From Caproicibacter sp047777415 (GTDB taxonomy: Bacteria > Bacillota > Clostridia > Oscillospirales > Acutalibacteraceae): a stretch of 64,000 bases of DNA. The stretch's first letter is position 1. Every line of letters starts with the position of its first letter. The position numbers and the translations under genes are program-made. The stretch covers positions 1 through 64,000 of the forward strand of contig JBKEEO010000001.1 in assembly GCA_047777415.1 (NCBI GenBank). Reading direction: 5' to 3'. Positions 44,868 through 52,628 of the stretch are shown piece after piece. Below the pieces are notes generated by a model, which was not told where the DNA came from, did no database searches, and saw only the letters and a list, made by a program, of their open reading frames with translations.

Positions 44868-45884
44868 TTATTCGTGGTCGACTTTGAACATGTGTTTAAT
44901 CAGATCCAGAACCTTGTTGCTGTAACCCCACTCATTGTCGTACCAGGATACCAGTTTAACAAAGTGGTCGTTCAGCATGATACCGGCTTTCGCATCGAAA
45001 ATGGATGTGCGAGGATCGCCGAGGAAGTCAGAAGAAACAACCATATCTTCTGTGTAACCAAGAATGCCCTTCATTTCGCCTTCGGAAGCCTCTTTCATAG
45101 CCTCGCAGATAGCTTCGTAGGTTGTGGACTGAGCAAGTCTTACGGTCAAGTCAACAACAGAAACATCCAGCGTAGGCACACGCATGGACATACCTGTCAG
45201 CTTGCCTTTGACAGACGGAATAACAAGTGCACACGCCTTGGCAGCACCTGTTGTGGAAGGAATGATGTTTCCTGCTGCCGCACGGCCGCCGCGCCAGTCT
45301 TTCTTGGACGGGCCGTCAACTGTTTTCTGGGTTGCAGTTGTGGAGTGAACGGTGGTCATAAGGCCTTCCACAATGCCGAACTTGTCATTGACAACCTTGA
45401 CAATCGGTGCAAGACAGTTCGTAGTGCAGGAAGCGTTGGAAACAACCTTCATGTCTTTATTATACATATCAAGGTTTACACCGCAAACAAACGTAGGAGT
45501 ATCATCTTTCGCCGGAGCGGAAATAACAACCTTCTTCGCGCCTGCCTTCAAGTGTGCGGAAGACTTTTCCGTGCTTGTGAATACGCCGGTGGATTCTACC
45601 ACATATTCGGCCCCAACTTCGCCCCACGGAATCTGAGCAGGATCCGTTTCTGCAAATACAGAAATTGCCTTGCCGTTTACAACCAGCTTTCCGTTTTCGG
45701 TTTTAACATCTCCTTGGAAACGTCCGTGCATGGTGTCATATTTCACCATGTACACCATATAGTCGGGATCGATAAAAGGATCGTTGATTCCGACAATCTC
45801 GAAAGTTTCCGGCTGTGCGACCGCTGCGCGGAAAACAAGACGCCCAATGCGGCCAAAACCATTGATGCCAATCTTAATGGACAT
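44868..45884 (-). CDS. gap: Glyceraldehyde-3-phosphate dehydrogenase, type I
   Basis: The 338-residue enzyme has the NAD-binding start GINGFGRIGRLVFRAA, the active-site SNASCTTNCLAPIVKV with the catalytic Cys, HSTTATQKTVDGPSKKDWRGGR, and the C-terminal WYDNEWGYSNKVLDL. AGGAGG precedes the ATG. It is monocistronic with its own promoter and lies 14 kb from the pgk-tpiA-gpmI run. Confidence 0.97.
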   Translation of the reverse strand: MSIKIGINGFGRIGRLVFRAAVAQPETFEIVGINDPFIDPDYMVYMVKYDTMHGRFQGDVKTENGKLVVNGKAISVFAETDPAQIPWGEVGAEYVVESTGVFTSTEKSSAHLKAGAKKVVISAPAKDDTPTFVCGVNLDMYNKDMKVVSNASCTTNCLAPIVKVVNDKFGIVEGLMTTVHSTTATQKTVDGPSKKDWRGGRAAAGNIIPSTTGAAKACALVIPSVKGKLTGMSMRVPTLDVSVVDLTVRLAQSTTYEAICEAMKEASEGEMKGILGYTEDMVVSSDFLGDPRTSIFDAKAGIMLNDHFVKLVSWYDNEWGYSNKVLDLIKHMFKVDHE

Positions 45885-45926
45885 AAACTATTACCTCCTA
45901 AAATCTTCAGATGTTCTGCCTCTTTT

Positions 45927-45955
45927 ATTTTATTACATTGTAAATACTTTTACAA
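45927..45955 (-). promoter_or_regulatory. Promoter of the GAPDH gene
   Basis: TTGTAA (45955-45950) and TAAAAT (45932-45927) on the minus strand are 17 bases apart, about 40 bases before the ATG. Confidence 0.65.
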
Positions 45956-45976
45956 GCTTTTTTGATAAACTTTTAA

Positions 45977-46984
45977 CTAACCCCTTCCCGCCGTGGATCC
46001 TTCTTTCGAATAAAACGGACTGGGGCGTATAGCGGAAAATGTTCTGCCGCTGCCGCAAACTTCGCTTAAAAAGCCTGCATATTCGGCAATCAGGTTTTCT
46101 TCTTCGTTCACATTGCTTTCCGCATTCTCAGCTGCTTCTTTTTGTAAATGAATATCATGAGAGGGAGCTGATTCATCAGGCGCTTTTCCTTTTTCAGTTG
46201 GGAATACACTTTGCAGTGCATAGAGGAAAGCAAGGATATAAAAAGCCAATATGATATTTGCCATATGCATCCCGATGGAAACAATACCGGCTGTTTTCCC
46301 CGCGCTAAAAAACTGGATACAGCTGGGCACCCCCGTCATCAACGCCAGCAGGGCGGCGGGAAAACCTACCATGTAAATCATTTTGCCACTTTTTGTACTT
46401 TCTATACCCGTAAGCAATTTTGCTTGCGTAAACAGGAATAAAAGAAGAAAGACAACCGTAAATGTATGGTAGACATTCTCCGGCAGATTGACAATTGCAG
46501 AGTATGTGATAAACAAAATCACAAGAAAGAAGCAACCCCATACAGACGGAACCAGCGCCAAAAACGGCCGATTCCCCACAATGCGCGAGCCTGTGGCAAA
46601 ATCATAGGCTATCAACATCAACACAGCACCGGCCAATATCCCGGTTACAGAAAATATTTTGTAGAAAATCTGTCCTACTTCTAAAAATTCGGTGCCAAGC
46701 CCCACAATGGACTGAACGATCACAAAAACACCAGCAAAAGCCCCCAAAACCGCTGTAGTAACATTTTTGAGCGGCTCCGTACCAATCTCACTGACTGCAT
46801 TTCGCGACGCAAAATACGCCGTTACAATTATTCCGACAAACAGCAAAAGGGATGCTATCCCAACCATTCGGTTTGAATCCGAATAAAACCCTGTTTCAGG
46901 ATCCAAATATCGGAGCACTGCGTAAATTCTAATTGGAAGCACAAGAATTAAAGTCGTCCAAAAGGTGATCCAGGCCCGCTTCAT
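45977..46984 (-). CDS. Multi-helix membrane protein of unknown function
   Basis: The 335-residue protein has about seven to eight predicted membrane helices, then a cytoplasmic Glu/Asn-rich tail of about 75 residues (ESAPSHDIHLQKEAAENAES). GGAGG lies before the ATG at 46984. It begins 18 bases after the citrate synthase stop in the same direction, so the two are likely cotranscribed. I recognise no family; sensing or transport is possible but not shown. Confidence 0.72.
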   Translation of the reverse strand: MKRAWITFWTTLILVLPIRIYAVLRYLDPETGFYSDSNRMVGIASLLLFVGIIVTAYFASRNAVSEIGTEPLKNVTTAVLGAFAGVFVIVQSIVGLGTEFLEVGQIFYKIFSVTGILAGAVLMLIAYDFATGSRIVGNRPFLALVPSVWGCFFLVILFITYSAIVNLPENVYHTFTVVFLLLFLFTQAKLLTGIESTKSGKMIYMVGFPAALLALMTGVPSCIQFFSAGKTAGIVSIGMHMANIILAFYILAFLYALQSVFPTEKGKAPDESAPSHDIHLQKEAAENAESNVNEEENLIAEYAGFLSEVCGSGRTFSAIRPSPFYSKEGSTAGRG

Positions 46985-47002
46985 GTTGGTTTCCTCCAAA
47001 CA

Positions 47003-48373
47003 TTATTTTCTTTGATCAATCGGTACATAGGGAACATTTTTGGATAGAGAACGATACGCCGGACGCATAATTCTGCCGCAGGTTTCCATCTCCTCTATGC
47101 GGTGCGCACACCATCCCGCAATTCTCGACACCGCAAACAGCGGAGTGTACAAATCACTTGGAATTCCCAGCATCTCATAAACAAGGCCAGAATAAAAATC
47201 GACATTGGCACACATAATCTTTTGCTTGCCGGTCACCTTTGCGAATACTTCCGGTGCAAGGCGTTCCACCCGCTCGAAGAAATCAAATTTTTCCTCCATA
47301 CCACGTTTGCCGGCCAGCTTTTTCGCCTGCTTTTTCAATATAACGGCACGAGGATCGGACAAAGTATATACCGCATGTCCCATTCCATACAGCAGGCCGG
47401 AATAATCCGGCACTTTTTTACGAAGTATTTGTTCAAGATAATATGCGACTTCCTCGTCGTCTTTCCAGTCTTTTACGCTTTCCATCAATCCGCGCATCAT
47501 CATCATAACCCGATGATTCGCGCCCCCGTGACGCGGGCCTTTGAGCGAACCTATCGCAGCACTGATTGCCGAATAAATATCCGTACCCGTTGAGGAAAGA
47601 ACGCGAGTGGTAAAAGTGGAGTTATTGCCTCCGCCGTGTTCTGCATGAACCATCATGCAAATATCAAGCAGTTTTGCCTCCTCATCCGTAAACGACTGAT
47701 CCGGGCGAATTGCATTTAAAATCGACTCCGCGGTGGAATGTTCCGGATTCAACGGATGAAAATACATGCTTTCTTTGTCAAAATGCCTGCGCTTTACTTG
47801 ATAGGCATAGGTCATAATGGTTGGCAGGCGTGCAATCAGCTGTATTGCCTGGCGCATGTTGTTTTCCAGCGATGGATTATCCGGATCGTTATCATAAGAA
47901 TACAGTGCCAAGACAGAACGTGCAAGTTTATTCATCACATTTTTAGAGGGTGCTTTAATAATCATATCCTCAGCAAAATATTCCGGCAATTCACGGCAGC
48001 TGCTCAGCACCTCACGAAAATGGGAAAGCTGGCTTCTGGTTGGCTGTTTGCCGAAAAGCAAAAGCCACGCCACCTCTTCAAAGCCGAACCGGTTTTCCGC
48101 AATGCAGCCATTAACAATATCATACAGATCAATTCCACGGTAAGTTAGTTTGCCTGGATCCGGCACCAACTCCCCGTCAGCAATCAGATAACCATGAACG
48201 TTACAAATCAGCGTCAGTCCTGCCATGACACCCGTACCATCCGGATTTCGCAGTCCTCGTTTCACCTGGTAAAGATCGAATTTTTCCGGTGGAATTTGGT
48301 TGTTAGCACGAAACTCATTGCACAGGGACTCCAACTCCGGACTGTGATTTTCCAGATTAATCTCCGACATCAT
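47003..48373 (-). CDS. gltA: Citrate synthase
   Basis: The 456-residue enzyme has an extended N-terminus, the fold start TYRGIDLYDIVNG, and catalytic residues in MVHAEHGGGNNSTF (His), YGMGHAVYTLSDPRA (His) and NVDFYSGLVYEMLG (Asp). It condenses acetyl-CoA and oxaloacetate, probably for glutamate synthesis in an anaerobe. A good promoter lies about 100 bases upstream. A membrane protein gene follows in the same transcript. Confidence 0.94.
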   Translation of the reverse strand: MMSEINLENHSPELESLCNEFRANNQIPPEKFDLYQVKRGLRNPDGTGVMAGLTLICNVHGYLIADGELVPDPGKLTYRGIDLYDIVNGCIAENRFGFEEVAWLLLFGKQPTRSQLSHFREVLSSCRELPEYFAEDMIIKAPSKNVMNKLARSVLALYSYDNDPDNPSLENNMRQAIQLIARLPTIMTYAYQVKRRHFDKESMYFHPLNPEHSTAESILNAIRPDQSFTDEEAKLLDICMMVHAEHGGGNNSTFTTRVLSSTGTDIYSAISAAIGSLKGPRHGGANHRVMMMMRGLMESVKDWKDDEEVAYYLEQILRKKVPDYSGLLYGMGHAVYTLSDPRAVILKKQAKKLAGKRGMEEKFDFFERVERLAPEVFAKVTGKQKIMCANVDFYSGLVYEMLGIPSDLYTPLFAVSRIAGWCAHRIEEMETCGRIMRPAYRSLSKNVPYVPIDQRK

Positions 48374-48468
48374 AGCACCTTTCTTTCCAAAATGATATAA
48401 AAATAAAACCGCTATACGAGGCGGCAGACAAGATAACCCCTAAAATACTTTATTTTGTTAATAAATGT

Positions 48469-48497
48469 ATTTTATCCCACCAAACTATCAAAGTCAA
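48469..48497 (-). promoter_or_regulatory. Promoter of citrate synthase
   Basis: TTGACT (48497-48492) and TAAAAT (48474-48469) on the minus strand are 17 bases apart, giving a leader of about 90 bases. No riboswitch or T-box is seen in it. Confidence 0.7.
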
Positions 48498-48648
48498 GTG
48501 ACGACTTGCATACTTCATGGATAATTTTGCAATAAAATTTGTTTAGTGTTTCATTATTTGCGCATTTTTATTCTAATTTGGTGTTAAGATATGGTTTCAA
48601 TGAATTCCAATGAGTAAAATTATTTATACGACGAAAGGAGGAAACAGT

Positions 48649-49650
48649 GTGCGCCGACACAGAGGAGAATTCCTTTTGGGTCTCATCCTTTTTCTTGCTA
48701 TGTTTTTGATACCATTTGCTGCTCTGGGCAATTCTGCAACCGGAAAGACAAACACGCCGCAGGAAAAATCATCACAATCTCAGCCGCTGCCTGCCAAAAC
48801 TTCTTTTCATATTCTGGACACATCCACTAATGATATTGTGACCGTGGACGACCGTTCGTTTCTAATCGGAGCCGTTGCTGCTGAAATGTCTCCGAATGCG
48901 GAAGCGGAAGCGCTGAAAGCACAGGCAGTAGCGTGTTACACATATTACAGCAGACTTCGCGAAATTCAAAAGAAAATGCCGGACAGTTCCCTAAATGGGG
49001 CCGATTTTTCGGCTGACCTTAAAAACGGCCAGATTTATCTGACGGAAGACCTGCGCAAAGCAAGGTGGGGCAGCCACTATGATGAATATACGCAGGCGCT
49101 CAATTCTGCCATTGATCCTGTCTTTGGCCAAGTTCTCCGCAGCAACGGCGAGTTGATTGAAGCAACATACTATGCCATTTCGTCCGGAAATACCGAATCT
49201 TCCGCAGAAGTATGGGGCGGAGAACGGCCTTATCTCGTTTCCGTCGCTAGTCCCGGCGACCGCTTTGCAGGTGGGTATCAAACGACTGTCACCCTTACGG
49301 TTGACAAAATGAAATCCAATATTCTGTCCGTCGCCCCTGAGGCCAATCTTTCCGCGGATCCGTCCGAATGGGTGGGTTCCGCCGTTCGTACCACCGCCGG
49401 AACGGTAAAAAGCATCGTGCTCGGCGGCAAAAGTGTTTCCGGAAACGATGTTCGCTTTCAATTCGGACTTCGCTCCGCTAACTTCACCGTAAATTATTCC
49501 GACGGCAAATTTGTGTTTCATGTGCTTGGTTATGGACACAATGTCGGTATGAGTCAAGCAGGTGCGCAGTACATGGCAAAACAAGGCGCCGATTACAAAC
49601 AAATTTTATCTTGGTACTATCCAACTACAACACTTGGAACACTTTCGTAA
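48649..49650 (+). CDS. spoIID: SpoIID/LytB-domain protein
   Basis: The 333-residue protein has an N-terminal membrane helix and an extracytoplasmic SpoIID domain: EMSPNAEAEALKAQAVACYTY, VLRSNGELIEATYYAISSGNTESS, AEVWGGERPYLVSVASPGD, and VLGYGHNVGMSQAGAQYMA with the conserved histidine. SpoIID is a lytic transglycosylase that drives engulfment with SpoIIP and SpoIIM. The GTG at 48649, seven bases after AGGAGG, is preferred over an ATG at 48610 without a site. It supports a spore-forming lineage. Confidence 0.9.
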   Translation: MRRHRGEFLLGLILFLAMFLIPFAALGNSATGKTNTPQEKSSQSQPLPAKTSFHILDTSTNDIVTVDDRSFLIGAVAAEMSPNAEAEALKAQAVACYTYYSRLREIQKKMPDSSLNGADFSADLKNGQIYLTEDLRKARWGSHYDEYTQALNSAIDPVFGQVLRSNGELIEATYYAISSGNTESSAEVWGGERPYLVSVASPGDRFAGGYQTTVTLTVDKMKSNILSVAPEANLSADPSEWVGSAVRTTAGTVKSIVLGGKSVSGNDVRFQFGLRSANFTVNYSDGKFVFHVLGYGHNVGMSQAGAQYMAKQGADYKQILSWYYPTTTLGTLS

Positions 49651-49743
49651 TATTTCCGTCTGAACAGATTTGTCTCTCCCATTGCAGCAACAAGTGAAAA
49701 GCGAGCAAAAACAGGATGGTTCCGCACGGTTCCACCCTGTTTT

Positions 49744-50919
49744 TTATCTTCTGAGCTTATTCGCAATCGACACATCACATAACTGTTTAATGCTGTAAAC
49801 GGCAGCCGCTTCTTCAATTCCATTTTGTTGTATATATTGATAAATATCCCGATTGTAATATCTTAAATCTATCATATGTATCTCAGAAAAGTTCTGCGAA
49901 AGATACGGTATCATGGAATTGGCAAATGAATCTTTGAGCAAAAGAAGCGTTCCACCTTTAGCCTCCGGATTTTTCACAACCGTGACGGACGGATTCCCCC
50001 CAAGGTAAACCGAATATTTATCTTTTTTTTCTAAATACTGCTCCCGATAAATCCCAGGCAATGTTTTTTTGCCTATTATCTGTGTAAGCGAAGTATCGCT
50101 TTTCGGATACGGCAGAATGAGTGTGTCCGGTTTTTGCCATGTATTAACCGCTTTGGAATAGAGCGTTCCGAAAAAGGGCTGTGGCACTGTCTTATATTCA
50201 AATGCACTCTGCGGCACACAGGAAAATCCCATCGCCCGTGACAACGCCTCATAGCCTACATAAGCTCCATAAGTGTTCCAGTGGTGGTCGGTTTTAAAAT
50301 AATAATCATGCCCCGTACTCAAGCTCAGCTCTGAGAATACATCCACTACCTTCACATGCGGTCCAACAGCCTGCTTCAGTTCTTCAAATTCTTCTCTTTG
50401 GTCATGGTTCGGCGCGGAAAAAGGGAGGTTCTCCGGCTGTTCTTGAGAACCCGAGGGCACCGGCAGAATGGTCAGCGGCAAACCGGATTTTTCTGCAAAA
50501 GCGGCGAGTGCTGCCGCATTATCTTGAAAGATTCCCGTCTTATCCGGTAACAAAACTTCATAGATATGGTCATTTTTGCCATAATATACGCCGCCCTGCG
50601 CGGGAGTCATGCTATAATCCGCCCCAAAGTCACGCTTACCCAATAAGAGTTGTGCAGCCGTATCCAGTGAAACGAATGTGTTTCTAAGCGGGAAGTGATC
50701 GCTCACGTAGTTTTCCGCGGACTGCATAAATCGCCCATCCAATACGGTATCCATGGCGGGAATCGGCATTGGCTCTAAAACTCTATTTTCATTCTCTGAA
50801 AAAATCTCTTTCGGAGCGATTATCAGCCAAAGGATTCCAATTAAAATGGCGGCACCCAACAAAAGCGTTGCCGAAATCGATACCGGTGTGCAGCTAGACC
50901 ACTTTTTCATATGCAGCAT
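49744..50919 (-). CDS. DHHW/AlgJ-like O-acetylation partner protein
   Basis: The 391-residue protein has one N-terminal helix (residues about 12-33) and an extracytoplasmic SGNH-like domain with FKTDHHWNTYGAY (the DHHW motif) and LLLLKDSFANSMIPYL with a Ser-type nucleophile region. Such proteins transfer acetyl groups to polysaccharide together with an MBOAT protein, encoded directly upstream. The start at 50919 follows AGGAG by ten bases; a second ATG lies at 50910. Confidence 0.85.
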   Translation of the reverse strand: MLHMKKWSSCTPVSISATLLLGAAILIGILWLIIAPKEIFSENENRVLEPMPIPAMDTVLDGRFMQSAENYVSDHFPLRNTFVSLDTAAQLLLGKRDFGADYSMTPAQGGVYYGKNDHIYEVLLPDKTGIFQDNAAALAAFAEKSGLPLTILPVPSGSQEQPENLPFSAPNHDQREEFEELKQAVGPHVKVVDVFSELSLSTGHDYYFKTDHHWNTYGAYVGYEALSRAMGFSCVPQSAFEYKTVPQPFFGTLYSKAVNTWQKPDTLILPYPKSDTSLTQIIGKKTLPGIYREQYLEKKDKYSVYLGGNPSVTVVKNPEAKGGTLLLLKDSFANSMIPYLSQNFSEIHMIDLRYYNRDIYQYIQQNGIEEAAAVYSIKQLCDVSIANKLRR

Positions 50920-50952
50920 TTTCTTTCTTCTCCTAATGTTCAGCATCCTTGG

Positions 50953-52344
50953 CTAGAAGCGGAAATAAAGAAACGGATTATAGGAATTATCAACAAGCGC
51001 AGCCACAGAAAGCAGAAACAGAACTGTCATTCCAGTGCAACGAACAACGAGTCCTATTTTTCCTTTTCGATTCAGCCATTGTAAAAATCTATTCGGGTAT
51101 GATGTGCAAAAAAACGCAGCAAGCAATAAAATTGGCAAACCGGTTATTAGGGTATACACGCCAAGAGCGTCCGCGCCACCGGAAAACCCAAACATAGCCG
51201 CCACCATACCGCACGCCTGTCGAATATCCGTATAAGAGAAGAACACCCAGCCTATTACTGCTGCTACAAAGGCATAAAGCCAACGAAAAAAAACGGGTAT
51301 CCGCTCCAGCCAATTTTGAAGAAACAACTTTTCACAAATAATGAGAAGCCCCCAATAGGCACCCCATACGGCGAAATTCCAACTGGAACCATGCCATAAC
51401 CCCGTAAGCACCCATACTACCGCGAGATTACGAACGAGTTTCATGGTAGAACATCTGTTGCCGCCGAGTGGGATATAGAGATAATCGCGGAACCAGCGGC
51501 CAAGTGTCATATGCCAACGGCGCCAGAATTCCGAAGCACTCTGTGAACTGTATGGCATATTAAAGTTTTCCGGCAGCACAAATCCAAACATACGCCCTAG
51601 GCCAATTGCCATATCGGTATAACCGGAAAAATCAAAATATATCTGAAATGTAAAGGCCAATGCTCCAAGCCAAGCACTTAATGCCGTAGGATTTCCGAAA
51701 TACTGGATCTTGTCCGCAATGAGTGCGAGATTGTTTGCCAACAGGACTTTCTTGAACAGCCCATGCAAAAAACGAAGCGAACCTTCGGTGATATGCTCCA
51801 TGGATTCCGTCCTGCCGCGCAGCTGCGCCTGCATCTCACGATATTGGATAATTGGACCTGATATCAGATGTGGAAAGAACGAAACATAAGTCCCAAAATC
51901 AATCAGGCTTGTCTGTGCAGGCGCTTCACCGCGGTAAATATCAATTGCATAGGACAGAGACTCAAAAGTATAAAAGGAAATTCCAATCGGCAAAGCAACG
52001 TCTGGAACCGGTATCGACACAGAAAAGATAGCATTGACTGTGGACACAATCAGCGCTGCATACTTAAAAAAAGCCAGCAGGCTAAGATTTACGCTAATGC
52101 CAAAAATCAATACTGCACGCCGAATTCCCGGTCTGCCCACAAATCGTGCCAATAGCACACCAACCAAATAATCAAAGGCAATAGTAAACAGCATGAGGAA
52201 TACATAAATTGGTTCTCCCCATGCGTAGAATACCAGGCTAAACACAAGCAAACAGAGATTTCTCAATTTGCGCGGCAGAAGATAATAGGCTGCAATCGAA
52301 ATCGGAAGAAAGATAAAAATAAAAAACAGACTACTAAAAACCAT
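50953..52344 (-). CDS. MBOAT-family O-acyltransferase (AlgI/DltB-like)
   Basis: The 463-residue protein has about ten membrane helices, FDFSGYTDMAIGLGRMFGF, the catalytic His region VWVLTGLWHGSSWNFAVWG, and PIGISFYTFESLSYAIDIYRG, all typical of AlgI-like O-acetyltransferases. It likely moves acetyl groups across the membrane to the DHHW partner for a wall or surface glycan. The ATG at 52344 follows AAAGG. The neighbouring secreted Asp-rich protein may share the surface context. Confidence 0.9.
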   Translation of the reverse strand: MVFSSLFFIFIFLPISIAAYYLLPRKLRNLCLLVFSLVFYAWGEPIYVFLMLFTIAFDYLVGVLLARFVGRPGIRRAVLIFGISVNLSLLAFFKYAALIVSTVNAIFSVSIPVPDVALPIGISFYTFESLSYAIDIYRGEAPAQTSLIDFGTYVSFFPHLISGPIIQYREMQAQLRGRTESMEHITEGSLRFLHGLFKKVLLANNLALIADKIQYFGNPTALSAWLGALAFTFQIYFDFSGYTDMAIGLGRMFGFVLPENFNMPYSSQSASEFWRRWHMTLGRWFRDYLYIPLGGNRCSTMKLVRNLAVVWVLTGLWHGSSWNFAVWGAYWGLLIICEKLFLQNWLERIPVFFRWLYAFVAAVIGWVFFSYTDIRQACGMVAAMFGFSGGADALGVYTLITGLPILLLAAFFCTSYPNRFLQWLNRKGKIGLVVRCTGMTVLFLLSVAALVDNSYNPFLYFRF

Positions 52345-52410
52345 ACGACACAAACCTTTCCCCCGATTTTTACTTTAAATATATTTTAAATTATTCATAA
52401 TAAAAAAGCA

Positions 52411-52442
52411 AGAGAACGCAAAGAAATCTCTTTGCGTTCTCC
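52411..52442. terminator. Hairpin upstream of the O-acetyltransferase pair
   Basis: GAGAACGCAAAGA pairs with TCTTTGCGTTCTC around a six-base loop, a perfect 13-base-pair stem. It may close read-through from the gene to the right. Confidence 0.55.
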
Positions 52443-52537
52443 CACTTTTGCCGCTATTCTGTCCCAATTTCAACGCGCTGCACGGGATGGAACAATCGGC
52501 TCCTTCTCAACATCTCTTCCCATATGATTCGCACAAA

Positions 52538-52573
52538 GCGGCGGCCTGAGTGCAACTCAAACCGCCGCCACGC
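52538..52573 (-). terminator. Terminator of the Asp-rich surface protein gene
   Basis: GCGGCGGTTTGAGT pairs with ACTCAGGCCGCCGC around TGC on the minus strand, followed by TTTG, 56 bases after the stop codon. The stem is long and GC-rich. Confidence 0.7.
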
Positions 52574-52628
52574 AAATACAACTTACTAATTTGTTGAGTC
52601 AGTAATTGTTTTGTTTAGGGGGTTTTGC

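Noticed and set aside
44823..45965. 380-codon rightward open frame opposite GAPDH
   Set aside because: Fully antisense to a complete gap gene with all catalytic motifs; the translation has no family features.
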